DNA from: Timburyella sp030842085
GTDB taxonomy: Bacteria; Bacillota; Clostridia; Oscillospirales; Acutalibacteraceae
Direction of reading: 5' to 3'
DNA length: 64,000 nt
NCBI GenBank assembly: GCA_030842085.1
Contig: JAUUSE010000001.1
Location: 1 to 64,000, forward strand
Positions within the stretch are counted from its first letter, which is position 1, and every line of letters begins with the position of its first letter. The notes under the pieces are model-generated. The model searched no databases. It saw nothing but the letters and a program-made list of their open reading frames with translations, and was not told the origin of the DNA. Below are positions 25,551-34,770 of the stretch, piece after piece. The position numbers and the translations under genes were made by a program.

Positions 25551-25733
25551 ATGAAGCGAATTATATTTTACGCAAGCGGGAATATGTATAAAAACTGTGC
25601 TTTAAAAATATGCCGCATTGAAATGGGATGCGTCGGTTTATATTTATTTATAAGCTACATTGTAATTGCTAGATATATTAAAATAGGAAAATTTTCAAAG
25701 AAAGAGTTAAGCAAAAGTCTGTTATTATTTTGA
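25551..25733 (+). CDS. doubtful small membrane peptide
   Basis: 60 residues with one hydrophobic segment (VGLYLFISYIVIA). No ribosome-binding site precedes the ATG. It ends shortly before a very strong terminator-like hairpin, which is the main argument for it. It may be fortuitous. Confidence 0.2.
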   Translation: MKRIIFYASGNMYKNCALKICRIEMGCVGLYLFISYIVIARYIKIGKFSKKELSKSLLLF

Positions 25734-25760
25734 TTTTCTAAAATTTTATATTAAATTAAA

Positions 25761-25801
25761 AAGGATCCGTCTGATTTCAATTTGAAATCAGACGGATCCT
25801 T
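25761..25801. terminator. very long perfect inverted repeat containing two GGATCC sites
   Basis: 20-base arms (25761-25780 and 25782-25801), each with GGATCCGTCTGATTTCAA-type sequence and its complement, separated by one base. It forms a stem of about 18 base pairs. The flanks are A-rich on the left and T-poor on the right, so it would terminate best on the minus strand. Each arm carries a GATC site. Confidence 0.6.
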
Positions 25802-25927
25802 AATCCTTAAGTTGTTGTTGCCACAAGGTATCCGAGTAACAAAAAATTTTATTTGCAATTTCATGCATATATAATTATTTAACTCCGGCGTATTCTGGCT
25901 GCTTTTAACTGCATTTGACTAAGTTTT

Positions 25928-26059
25928 TCACGAGTTTACGCTTTTTACTTCAATTAGTCTTCGCATTAAATCTGTTGCATCATAGCAATTATTGCTGTAA
26001 ATTGATTTGTTTAATAAGCTTGTCCAAGTACTCTCATTGTCCACAAAATTTTTTCTCAT
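25928..26059 (-). CDS. doubtful 43-residue peptide
   Basis: An ATG-started frame (MRKNFVDNESTWTSLL..., Asn- and Ser-rich) with a stop codon just upstream and no ribosome-binding site. Possibly a gene remnant in this gene-poor zone. Confidence 0.15.
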   Translation of the reverse strand: MRKNFVDNESTWTSLLNKSIYSNNCYDATDLMRRLIEVKSVNS

Positions 26060-26152
26060 AAATTAATTCGTGATTTGAGTCAATAGGTAGTATTACCCGC
26101 CCAAAAATCGTTGTAACTTTTTTCAAGGCGTTTAAAAGCAACATAAATAAAC

Positions 26153-26293
26153 TCAATTTTCACAGAGTTTTTTGCTTTCAAAAAAGCTTCCCCATTTTCT
26201 TTGGTTAAGTTTGTTTTTGAGAGTAATAAGGGATTGTATAACCTGAGAGTATTCCTGTTCGTCTAAATAAATATGGTAGTCTTTCTGCTTCAT
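26153..26293 (-). CDS. truncated conserved small protein (46 aa)
   Basis: An AGGAGG site eight bases before ATG gives MKQKDYHIYLDEQEYSQVIQSL, a start I know from small proteins of about 60 residues in clostridial genomic islands (DYHIYLTEQE...VIQSL...LK). After residue 32 the sequence (RKWGSFFESKKLCEN) departs from the family, so the gene is probably truncated by a deletion. The function of the family is unknown. Confidence 0.45.
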   Translation of the reverse strand: MKQKDYHIYLDEQEYSQVIQSLITLKNKLNQRKWGSFFESKKLCEN

Positions 26294-26382
26294 CTGTCGC
26301 ACCTCCTGCCTAAGCTCACTATATAAGATTACAATTTCCTTGACAAGCATGCAAAATTCCGAAAGTGTTATAAGACAGACAA

Positions 26383-26415
26383 AAAGGACTCTGACCTTTT
26401 TCGTCAGAGTCCTTT
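26383..26415. terminator. bidirectional terminator hairpin
   Basis: AAAGGACTCTGAC / GTCAGAGTCCTTT, seven-base loop; T runs on both strands. Confidence 0.6.
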
Positions 26416-26466
26416 CATTACTCATTTTTTCGGTTTCACCGCAAAGCCACTTATAACTATTTCATC

Positions 26467-26514
26467 TGTTGCAAAACTTTTTTGTGCGTGATGTGTTGCA
26501 AAAGTGTTGCAAAA
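26467..26514. repeat. three copies of TGTTGCAAAA
   Basis: Copies at 26467-26476, 26494-26503 and 26505-26514, the last two separated by one base. They lie about 80-120 bases downstream of the guaA stop, a position often used by integrases. Confidence 0.45.
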
Positions 26515-26590
26515 ACGAATCGGTGATTCAAGCTGTGCCAGCAAACCCGCATAAATACTGGCTTTTTAAGCACATCTCAGCCAAGAGTTA

Positions 26591-28123
26591 TCATTCCCAC
26601 TCAATTGTTGCCGGTGGCTTTGTGGTTATGTCGTAGACGACACGGTTAATGGATTTAACCTCATTTACAATGCGCGAGGAGACAACCTCCAATACACTGT
26701 ACGGTATTCTGCCGAAATCGGCGGTCATGAAGTCGGTGGTAGTAACAGCACGCAGCGCAACGGCATAATTATACGTGCGCTCATCTCCCATTACTCCGAC
26801 AGAGCGCATATTAGTGAGTACGGCAAAATATTGGCTTAACTTGCTGTCCTCGCCCGTTTTTGCCAGCTCCTCGCGGAATATGGCGTCAGCATCGCGCAAT
26901 ATGTCCGCTTTCTCCGGAGTAACCTCGCCTATTATCCTAACTCCAAGCCCCGGGCCGGGGAACGGCTGACGCGCCACCATATGATGCGGCAGTCCTAATT
27001 CTATACCCGCTTTGCGCACCTCATCCTTGAACAAATCGCGCAGCGGCTCTATTATCTCTTTAAAATCAACATGCTCCGGCAGCCCGCCTACATTATGATG
27101 ACTCTTTATAAGCGCCGCATCGCCTAAACCGCTTTCAATAACATCCGGATAAATTGTGCCCTGTACTAAAAAGTCAACCGTGCCGATTTTTTTGGCTTCT
27201 TCCTCAAATACGCGTATAAACTCCTCGCCTATGATTTTGCGCTTTTGTTCTGGGTCGGTAACACCGGCCAGCTTGCTGAAAAAGCGCTCGCTTGCATCGA
27301 CAGCGACAAGATTTATACCAAACTTTCCGGCAAAGGCGGATTTTACCTCTTCCGCCTCGTTCTTTCTCAGCAGGCCGTGGTCAACGAATATGCAGGTGAG
27401 ATTATCACCCGCGGCTTTGTGCATAAGCAGCGCGGCAACCGACGAATCGACGCCGCCGGAGAGCGCGCATAAAACTTTTTTGCCGGCTACTTTCTGCTTT
27501 AACTCCTCAATTTTTTCGTCCACAAACGAAGCTATTACCCAGTCGCCTTTGCAGCCGCAGACATTATATATAAAATTCCGCAGTATTTCTGTGCCGAGCG
27601 GCGTGTGCATAACCTCGGGATGATACTGTACAGCATAAAGCTTATCTGCAGTATTTTCCATAGATGCTATCTTGCAGTCGGAGGTATGAGACGTGACCTT
27701 AAATCCAGCAGGAGCCTCTACAATAGAATTGGCGTGGCTCATCCAGCAGGGAGTTGATGAGGGGATGTTTTTGTATAAAAGACTGCTTTCGTCGTCAATT
27801 TGAAGCTGCACGTTGCCGTATTCGCCTATAGCGGCTTTCGACACCGTGCCGCCCAGCACATACGCCATAAGGTGCGCGCCGTAGCAAATGCCGAGCACCG
27901 GAAGGCCTATCTCAAACAGCTCGTGGCCATATCGCGGAGCATCGTCGTCAAACACCGATGCCGGACCGCCGGTAAGTATAATGCCGCTGTAGCCGCCCTG
28001 CTTTATCTTAGCTATGTCAGTCTTATAGGAGAGCACCTCAGAATAAACATTGCACTCCCTAACCCGTCTGGCGATAAGCTGATTGTACTGGCCGCCAAAA
28101 TCAAGAACAAGTATTTTTTCCAT
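26591..28123 (-). CDS. guaA: GMP synthase (glutamine-hydrolysing)
   Basis: 510 residues: a class I glutamine amidotransferase domain (GICYGAH with the catalytic Cys near residue 80, QYHPEV with the His), an ATP pyrophosphatase domain (ALSGGVDSSV near residue 225) and the C-terminal dimerisation domain ending TTKPPATIEWE. It converts XMP to GMP. It lies 144 bases downstream of purA on the same strand, so both AMP and GMP branch enzymes are encoded together with purB. Confidence 0.98.
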   Translation of the reverse strand: MEKILVLDFGGQYNQLIARRVRECNVYSEVLSYKTDIAKIKQGGYSGIILTGGPASVFDDDAPRYGHELFEIGLPVLGICYGAHLMAYVLGGTVSKAAIGEYGNVQLQIDDESSLLYKNIPSSTPCWMSHANSIVEAPAGFKVTSHTSDCKIASMENTADKLYAVQYHPEVMHTPLGTEILRNFIYNVCGCKGDWVIASFVDEKIEELKQKVAGKKVLCALSGGVDSSVAALLMHKAAGDNLTCIFVDHGLLRKNEAEEVKSAFAGKFGINLVAVDASERFFSKLAGVTDPEQKRKIIGEEFIRVFEEEAKKIGTVDFLVQGTIYPDVIESGLGDAALIKSHHNVGGLPEHVDFKEIIEPLRDLFKDEVRKAGIELGLPHHMVARQPFPGPGLGVRIIGEVTPEKADILRDADAIFREELAKTGEDSKLSQYFAVLTNMRSVGVMGDERTYNYAVALRAVTTTDFMTADFGRIPYSVLEVVSSRIVNEVKSINRVVYDITTKPPATIEWE

Positions 28124-28267
28124 AATAAACTCCCTTTATAATATATCCAGTTAGATATAATCGCTTAAAATCAAACCGTTTATGCCGTCTTGCCCGACTG
28201 TCATGCTATATTATCGGCTTGACCCTATGTGAATTTTAACCGATTGAAATTAAACCCGATTAATTTA

Positions 28268-29542
28268 TTATCTGTAAATAATATCCTCGCGGGCGGGGCC
28301 GTTGGATACCATTGTTATGGGGCAGCCTATCTGCGCCTCGATAAATTCGATGTAATTGCGCGCCGCCTTGGGCAAATCGGAATATTTGCGTATACCCTTT
28401 ATGTCACACTTAAAGCCAGGCATATACTCAAGCACCGGCTTTGCCTTTTCAGCCATGCAGGTAACAGGGAAATCCTTTACGACCTTGCCGTCTATCTCAT
28501 AGCCTACGCATACCGGAATTTCGTCAAGATAGCTCAGCGCGTCGAGTATGGTTAAAGCTACCTGAGTTGCACCCTGACATTCCACGCCGTACCTTGTGGC
28601 GACGGCGTCAAACCAGCCGACGCGCCTCGGCCGGCCCGTCGTCGCGCCGTACTCGCCGCCGTCAGCGCCGTTTTCTCTCAGCGTATTCGCCTCGTCGCCA
28701 AAAATTTCACTTACGAATACGCCGGCGCCGACACAGCTCGAATAGGCCTTTACAACGGTTATTATGTCCTTTATTGCATAGGGCGGTATGCCCGCGCCGA
28801 CTGCGCCGTAGCCCGCAAGAGTAGAGGAAGACGTTACCATTGGATATATTCCGTGGTCGGTGTCGCGCAGTGCGCCGAGCTGGCCTTCCAGCAATATGTT
28901 TTTATCTTCCTTTACAGCCTGTGTTAAAAACGCATGAGTATCGGCGACATAGTCTTTAATAGCGTCGCGCCAGCCGATAAGCTGCTTAAAGAGCTCATCA
29001 ACGTCTATCTCCGGCTTTTTATACAAATCTCTAAGCAGGATGTTTTTTACCTCAAGCACGCCCTTAAGCTTGCTGTAAAGCAAATCCTCATCAAAAAGCT
29101 CAGACACCTGTATGCCGATTTTTGCATATTTGTCAGAATAAAACGGGGCTATGCCGGACTTTGTGGAGCCAAAGCTCTTGCTGCCAAGACGCTCCTCTTC
29201 GTATTTGTCAAAAAGTACGTGGTAAGGCATAAGCACCTGCGCACGGTTGGATATCATAAGACGCGGAAGCTTTATGCCCTTCTCCTTAAGGGCGCTTACT
29301 TCTTTTATAAACTGCTCAATATTAAGCGCCACGCCGTTGCCTATTATGTTGGTAACATGACTGTGGAAAATTCCCGACGGCAGCAGGTGCAGTGAAAACT
29401 TACCATATTCGTTTTTTATGGTGTGTCCTGCGTTCGCGCCGCCCTGAAAGCGGATTACTATATCGCTGTCTGCGGCAAGCATATCGGTTATCTTGCCCTT
29501 GCCCTCGTCGCCCCAGTTGGCGCCGACTATAGCTTTTACCAT
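28268..29542 (-). CDS. purA: adenylosuccinate synthetase
   Basis: 424 residues with the N-terminal GANWGDEGKGK GTP/IMP-binding loop, GGANAGHTI, and GATTGRPRRVGWFD near residue 300. First committed step from IMP to AMP. AAGGAG precedes the ATG, and a short CCGGCTGATGCCGG-type hairpin lies in the leader. Confidence 0.98.
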   Translation of the reverse strand: MVKAIVGANWGDEGKGKITDMLAADSDIVIRFQGGANAGHTIKNEYGKFSLHLLPSGIFHSHVTNIIGNGVALNIEQFIKEVSALKEKGIKLPRLMISNRAQVLMPYHVLFDKYEEERLGSKSFGSTKSGIAPFYSDKYAKIGIQVSELFDEDLLYSKLKGVLEVKNILLRDLYKKPEIDVDELFKQLIGWRDAIKDYVADTHAFLTQAVKEDKNILLEGQLGALRDTDHGIYPMVTSSSTLAGYGAVGAGIPPYAIKDIITVVKAYSSCVGAGVFVSEIFGDEANTLRENGADGGEYGATTGRPRRVGWFDAVATRYGVECQGATQVALTILDALSYLDEIPVCVGYEIDGKVVKDFPVTCMAEKAKPVLEYMPGFKCDIKGIRKYSDLPKAARNYIEFIEAQIGCPITMVSNGPAREDIIYR

Positions 29543-30015
29543 ATAATCGCTCCTTACCCCGGCATCAGCCGGATTTATTAACTGCCCGTTTTATCTGTTA
29601 GGGCTGTGATTGCTGTTTATGTCCGCCCAAGCGGCGGATAAATTCTGGTGTCTGCTTTAAAAAATGTATCGACATATATCAGCCGCCTAAACGCATATGA
29701 TTTTAAAAAAGTGGGACAAGCCTTATTATATACTGCAGTGCGGTGCAAAATCTGTGCGGCGTATTTAAGAACCGCATTTCCTATTATATAGCCTTATTAT
29801 GCATAAATATTCAGCTGGAATTAAGACACGGCTGCATTTGTATAGGCGCGCAGCAAAGCAATGCATTAGCCGGTCGTGCGGCTGGGTTAAGGCTAACAGG
29901 CATGCCTTTATACAGCTTGGAAAAAATCTGAAACCGCCGGCTGACGCGCCCGCACAAAATTTGAAAACGCAAACTTATATGCCGATAATTCACGTCAACA
30001 TTTTAATTGCCCGAC
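29543..30015. other. spacer between purB and purA
   Basis: 473 bases. It contains minor hairpins (for example TCCGCC/GGCGGA near 29620-29640) and probably the purA promoter. I see no purine riboswitch pattern and no gene. Confidence 0.4.
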
Positions 30016-31446
30016 TTACACATTTATGCTTATTTCGTAGTCCTCGCTGTCGGAGTACTTGGCAAGCCTTTCGCTTACATAGCCGTTTACAAAATCCTCT
30101 GTCTGTTTTGGAGCCATGCCCACAAAGTTTTTAGGCTCCATAACCTCTTCCAATTCCTCGCGCGTGATATTAAATGCGCTGTCGGCGGCTATGCGGTCGA
30201 GCAAATCGTTTTTGCCGCCCTGCTCTTTTACTACCCTTGCCGCCGCCATCGAATGCTGGCGTATCCTTTCGTGCAGCTCCTGCCGGTCGCCGCCGTTTTT
30301 GACAGCCCGCATCATGATGTTTTCCGTCGCCATAAATGGCAGCTCGCTGCGCAGGCGCTGTTCAATAACCTTCGGATAAACCACAAGCCCATCCATGACG
30401 TTTATATATAGATTAAGCACACCGTCGGTTGCAAGGAAAGCTTCCGGCACGCTTATGCGCTTGTTGGCGGAATCGTCAAGCGTGCGCTCAAACCACTGCG
30501 CAGACGCCGTAATAGCCGGATTAAGTGCATCTACCATGACATAGCGGGCGAGTGAAGCTATGCGCTCGCAGCGCATGGGGTTGCGCTTATACGCCATTGC
30601 TGACGAACCTATCTGATGCTTTTCAAACGGCTCTTCAATTTCCTTAAGATGCTGAAGCAGCCTTATATCGTTTGAGAACTTAGAAGCGCTCTGCGCTATG
30701 GAGCTTAGTACGTTAAGCACAAGGCTGTCGACTTTTCTTGAATAGGTCTGTCCGGATACAGGACATACAGCCTTAAAGCCCATTTTTTCTGCAATCTTTT
30801 TGTCAAGCAGTTTAACCTTTTCAGTGTCGCCCTCAAACAGCTCTAAAAAGCTGGCCTGTGTGCCGGTAGTGCCCTTTGAGCCAAGCAGCATCATACTGTC
30901 TATCCTGTGGTCGACCTCATCAAGGTCCTGCATAATATCCCACAGCCACAGCGATGCGCGCTTGCCGACCGTTGTCGGCTGTGCCGGCTGGAAATGGGTA
31001 AAGGCAAGCGTCGGCAAATCCTTATATTCCAGTGCGAACTTACTTATGTGTTTTGCCAGAGTTATAAGCTTGTTCCTTATAATCTTAAGCGCCTCTGTCA
31101 TAATGATTATGTCTGCATTGTCGCCGACATAGCAGGAGGTGGCGCCGAGATGTATTATGCCCTTTGCGTCGGGGCACTGCAGTCCATAGGCATATACGTG
31201 CGACATAACGTCGTGCCGGACTTCCTTTTCGCGGCGCTCGGCGTCTTCATAATTTATGTCGTTGCGGTGAGCCTTAAGCTGCTCAATCTGCTTGTCGGTG
31301 ATATTAAGCCCAAGCTCCTTTTCTGCTTCGGCAAGAGCTATCCACAGACTGCGCCATGTAGTAAACTTTTTGTCGTTGGAAAATACCTGCTTCATCTCCC
31401 TGCATGAGTAGCGGGTGCAAAGCGGGCTCTGATAAACGTCGTTCAT
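30016..31446 (-). CDS. purB: adenylosuccinate lyase
   Basis: 476 residues from the ATG of MNDVYQSPL; an open extension upstream has no start signal. The fumarase/aspartase-superfamily signature is GSSAMAYKRNPMRCERI near residue 285, with a catalytic His in the TSCYVGDNAD / FTHFQPAQPTT regions. It acts on SAICAR and adenylosuccinate. A GGGGA site is about 11 bases upstream, and a consensus-like promoter lies at 31546-31574. Confidence 0.97.
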   Translation of the reverse strand: MNDVYQSPLCTRYSCREMKQVFSNDKKFTTWRSLWIALAEAEKELGLNITDKQIEQLKAHRNDINYEDAERREKEVRHDVMSHVYAYGLQCPDAKGIIHLGATSCYVGDNADIIIMTEALKIIRNKLITLAKHISKFALEYKDLPTLAFTHFQPAQPTTVGKRASLWLWDIMQDLDEVDHRIDSMMLLGSKGTTGTQASFLELFEGDTEKVKLLDKKIAEKMGFKAVCPVSGQTYSRKVDSLVLNVLSSIAQSASKFSNDIRLLQHLKEIEEPFEKHQIGSSAMAYKRNPMRCERIASLARYVMVDALNPAITASAQWFERTLDDSANKRISVPEAFLATDGVLNLYINVMDGLVVYPKVIEQRLRSELPFMATENIMMRAVKNGGDRQELHERIRQHSMAAARVVKEQGGKNDLLDRIAADSAFNITREELEEVMEPKNFVGMAPKQTEDFVNGYVSERLAKYSDSEDYEISINV

Positions 31447-31545
31447 ATGTAAAAATCCCCATTCTGCCGTCAGGCCGGTATATTTTGACAAAAGAAAATA
31501 TAAGCAGGAAAAACACTTTTCCCACTTTATCATAAGCACTATATA

Positions 31546-31574
31546 ATAATAGTACATTTCATGCCCTTTTTCAA
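31546..31574 (-). promoter_or_regulatory. purB promoter
   Basis: On the minus strand: TTGAAA (31569-31574), 17 bases, TATTAT (31546-31551). Confidence 0.6.
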
Positions 31575-31585
31575 TAAAAAAATAG

Positions 31586-31625
31586 AAATTGCCGTCTGAT
31601 ATTAAAAACAGACGGCAATTTTATA
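31586..31625 (-). terminator. terminator of the upstream membrane-protein gene
   Basis: AAATTGCCGTCTG / CAGACGGCAATTT with a ten-base loop; on the minus strand it is followed by CTATTTTTTTATT. Confidence 0.8.
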
Positions 31626-31651
31626 ATATATTTGTACTTAAAACGTATAAT

Positions 31652-32515
31652 TTATTCGCATTCGGCCGCAGCATCGCCATTTTTACCGCGCTCTTCAGCA
31701 TCAAAGCCCATTATGCGGCACAGCTCCTTGCGCATCCTTTTATAGCTCCCTACTATCATATCCTGCGCGCCGTATGCCATGTGCCGTTCATAGTCTGAAT
31801 AGCCAAAGCTAGCCCCTTCGGCTTCGCGATTATTTATAGCCGCGTAGGTGCGCTTTAGAGGCGGGGAATACAGCTTTTTGTCCTCAAAAGATATACCGCA
31901 GGGCAGATTGACGTTTTCGCGGCGCTGCGGTATGCTGCCGTTTATCATACGCTCCAGCGACGGGGTAAGACGCTCTACGCATACGACATATATCGACCAA
32001 AGCGGAAAAACGTCGTCGTCAACCCCCTTGAGCGCTTTCAGTGCGGCGCGCTTAACGGCGCCGGAAATCCAGTCGATATCGTCGTTTTCAGCCAGCTCGC
32101 TCACTTTTACTAAAGCAAAAAAGTAGGATTTTGAGCGGCTCTTTTTTCGGTAAAATATTTTCACATCCTCATAGTCAGCGGGACAGACGGCGTTTATTTC
32201 TTGGTATTTATTTTTTATAAGCGACGGGCGGATATAATAAAGCAGCTTCTCAAAGCTTGTAAAGGGCGTATCAAATTCCGCTTCGTTTATCGCCTTATAA
32301 TGACTGGCCGCCGCGGCAAACCCAAGAGAAACTATACCGCTTATGCAAGACAGGACAAGGCTCGCCCAAAGATACGGCGCCGCTTTTTCAAATCCGGCAA
32401 ATATGCCGATTATCAGCATTATGATAAAAATCAGGAAGAAAAGCAAAAATATAATCAGTGAAACTTTGGCGTAAAAACTTTTGCCTTTTTTGCTTTGATT
32501 ATCGTCCTTTTTCAT
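31652..32515 (-). CDS. membrane-anchored hypothetical protein
   Basis: The 287-residue protein has a charged N-terminus and two adjacent membrane helices (about residues 18-65), then a soluble domain of about 215 residues with YYIRPSLIKNKYQEINAVCP and a DDIDWISGAVKRAALKAL segment. No family is recognised. AAGGTG lies six bases before the ATG. It is 91 bases downstream of folA on the same strand and has its own terminator, so it may be the last gene of a thyA-folA unit. Confidence 0.7.
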   Translation of the reverse strand: MKKDDNQSKKGKSFYAKVSLIIFLLFFLIFIIMLIIGIFAGFEKAAPYLWASLVLSCISGIVSLGFAAAASHYKAINEAEFDTPFTSFEKLLYYIRPSLIKNKYQEINAVCPADYEDVKIFYRKKSRSKSYFFALVKVSELAENDDIDWISGAVKRAALKALKGVDDDVFPLWSIYVVCVERLTPSLERMINGSIPQRRENVNLPCGISFEDKKLYSPPLKRTYAAINNREAEGASFGYSDYERHMAYGAQDMIVGSYKRMRKELCRIMGFDAEERGKNGDAAAECE

Positions 32516-32606
32516 CTTTTCACCTTATCAGCGCATCAGCGGCAGCAGACGCCGGCTTGCGCCGGCCGAAATTCATTGGATATAAATCGATATGACCACT
32601 GCAAAA

Positions 32607-33107
32607 TCACACAAACAAAGCAGGGGCAAGATTTTTATATGTAGTAAACTTAAATTCAAGGCCGTTGCAATTATGCACATCCGATTCATATTCAAGCTGC
32701 CATGCAGAGTTTTTATCAAGATTTGGGAAAAAGGCGTCGCCGCCGCCCTCCGCCAAAAAGCGGGTGACATACGCTTTTTGACAATATGGCAGCATCTGGC
32801 TGTATACATTTGCGCCGCCCATTACAAACACGTCGTCTATATTTGACGATATAAGCCCCATAAGCTCGGCGGTGTTGGCGGCTACTTCGGCGCCTTCTAT
32901 GCTTTTGATAGAGGAGGATAGTATAATGTTGCGCCGCCCCGGCAGCGGCTTTTTCCCGGGCAATGATTCAAACGTCAGCCGTCCCATTACGACGGTATGC
33001 CCCATGGTAGTATTTTTAAAAAATTTCATGTCCTCAGGTACGCGAAACAGAAGTCCGCCGTTTTTGCCTATGCACCAGGACAGGTCTGCCGATAAAATTG
33101 CGTTCAT
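32607..33107 (-). CDS. folA: dihydrofolate reductase
   Basis: 166 residues from MNAILSADLSWCIG (the ATG with GGGAGG seven bases upstream). It has the typical GNGGLLFRVPEDMKFF-like region, TVVMGRLTFESLPG and DVFVMGGANVY blocks. It regenerates tetrahydrofolate after thymidylate synthesis; thyA lies upstream on the same strand. Confidence 0.95.
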   Translation of the reverse strand: MNAILSADLSWCIGKNGGLLFRVPEDMKFFKNTTMGHTVVMGRLTFESLPGKKPLPGRRNIILSSSIKSIEGAEVAANTAELMGLISSNIDDVFVMGGANVYSQMLPYCQKAYVTRFLAEGGGDAFFPNLDKNSAWQLEYESDVHNCNGLEFKFTTYKNLAPALFV

Positions 33108-33568
33108 ACTATTGCCTCCCATTTTACAATATATTATCAGCGGTTGTACACCAGCCGCTAAAAAATATTTACCACCGCATACAATTTGTAGTTTATAAAT
33201 TTTTATTTAACTAATTGTCCTATAAAAGCCCTGTGCTTTCAATGCCTTTGCAGGATTTAATATCACCCAATACCGGGCGGCAGCAGTCTAAGAGCATTAA
33301 TATTTAGCAAAAGCGACTGCAGATTAATATTTATACTCCGATAATCCGAGAAAAACGATGCCCGAACGATTACACCTTTGCTAATATTATCGAAACATAA
33401 CTGCCTCACAAAATCTGCCGCACAAAATATAATTTGCATGTATATTAACAATTAGAAATCTTTTTAAAGCTTTCGGGCGAGCGAAGCCGTGCATTTTGCA
33501 TATTTTGCAGGGCGTATCGTCTGATATTGTTTAACGCAGGATTATAAATACTTTACAGCAGTCAAATA
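33108..33568. other. spacer between thyA and folA
   Basis: 461 bases with no gene or strong hairpin seen. Confidence 0.4.
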
Positions 33569-34399
33569 TCATACGGCGACGGGGATTTTACCATTTAATT
33601 CATGATATTTATAGCCCTCAAGGCGCACGCTGTCGGGCGTAAACTTGTAAAAATCCTTTATAGATGTATCTATATAAAACTGCGGTGCGTCATACGGCTT
33701 GTTTTTTATAATTTCTTTTACCAGCGGTATATGCCTGTCGTAAATATGTGCGTCGGCGATAACATGCACAAACTCGCCCACCTCAAGCCCCGACACCTGA
33801 GCAAGCATATGGGTGAGCACAGCATACTGGCAGACATTCCAGTTGTTTGCCGTCAGCATATCCTGTGAGCGCTGATTTAATAATGCGTTGAGCTTTTTGC
33901 CTGACACATTAAATGTCATGCTGTATGCGCAGGGGTACAGGTGCATTTCGCTTAAATCGGCATGATTATACAGGTTGGTTATAATACGGCGGCTGGCGGG
34001 GTTGTGCTTTAAATCGTACAATACCCTGTCAACCTGGTCAAACATGCCCTCGGCGTATTTATGCTTTATACCAAGCTGGTATCCGTAAGCTTTGCCTATG
34101 CTGCCGCTCTCATCCGCCCATGCGTTCCATATGTGGGCGTCGAGGTCGTTTATATTGTTTGATTTTTTCTGCCAAATCCAGAGCAGCTCTTTTACGGTAG
34201 TTTTAAAGGCCGTGCGCCGCAGCGTTATAATAGGAAATTCTTTTGACAAGTCGTAACGGTTTACAATGGCGAACTTTTTTATTGTATGCGCCGGCGTTCC
34301 GTCATCCCAGCGCGTCCGTACCTGCTCGTTTTCGTCGGAATATCCACTGCTTAATATATCCTCGCAGTTTTTTATAAAAATTTCGTCGGCATAGCTCAT
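33569..34399 (-). CDS. thyA: thymidylate synthase
   Basis: 276 residues with the catalytic Cys in LYPCAYSMTF near residue 160, the RSQDMLTANNWNVCQYA block and a DAHIYDRH motif. It makes dTMP from dUMP and methylene-tetrahydrofolate, producing dihydrofolate for FolA. Typical ThyA (not flavin-dependent ThyX). Confidence 0.97.
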   Translation of the reverse strand: MSYADEIFIKNCEDILSSGYSDENEQVRTRWDDGTPAHTIKKFAIVNRYDLSKEFPIITLRRTAFKTTVKELLWIWQKKSNNINDLDAHIWNAWADESGSIGKAYGYQLGIKHKYAEGMFDQVDRVLYDLKHNPASRRIITNLYNHADLSEMHLYPCAYSMTFNVSGKKLNALLNQRSQDMLTANNWNVCQYAVLTHMLAQVSGLEVGEFVHVIADAHIYDRHIPLVKEIIKNKPYDAPQFYIDTSIKDFYKFTPDSVRLEGYKYHELNGKIPVAV

Positions 34400-34770
34400 A
34401 TAAATTATCCTCCGTTAATTTGTTGTATTAATTGTAAAGGCGGCGGGTTTATAAGTCAAGGGTTTAACTCAGTGCAGAGCCGACTTAAATTTGACATGCA
34501 TTGTCCGGCTGTGGTATAATCACATGATATTAAATAACGGATAAAAAAGACAAACCTGATATTGCTGATTTTCAGCACTTTGCCTGCGCGGCATTTGCTT
34601 AGGCACCGCACGGGCGGATAATTAACATTATATTTTTTAAAGTTAAATGTAAAAATATAATTGCGATGAAATACATATCCGTCGGCTGATTAGGATAACA
34701 GATTATAGCCGGCCGCAGTAAAAGTATCCGATAAAAGGCGAAAATTTTAAAGTGAAAGGCTGTTAAAGGC
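34400..34770. other. divergent region with glycosyltransferase leader
   Basis: It contains the plus-strand promoter at 34491-34520 and a leader of about 245 bases with a GCGG/CCGC-containing hairpin near 34590-34615. No open frame. Confidence 0.4.
34491..34520 (+). promoter_or_regulatory. promoter of the glycosyltransferase / rhamnose region
   Basis: TTGACA (34491-34496), 18 bases, TATAAT (34515-34520) with TGG extended -10. Confidence 0.8.

Larger units (their letters stand above)
25472..26152. other. gene-poor region between dam and the guaA 3' flank
   Basis: Apart from two doubtful small frames and the long inverted repeat, I see no gene. AT-rich. Confidence 0.4.

Noticed and set aside
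26383..26600. Duplicated guaA attachment core
   Set aside because: I found no second copy of the guaA 3' terminal sequence in the flank, so no att pair can be claimed.
29543..31600. Purine riboswitch for purA or purB
   Set aside because: The leaders lack the conserved loop and junction sequence of purine aptamers; purB has an ordinary promoter and short leader.
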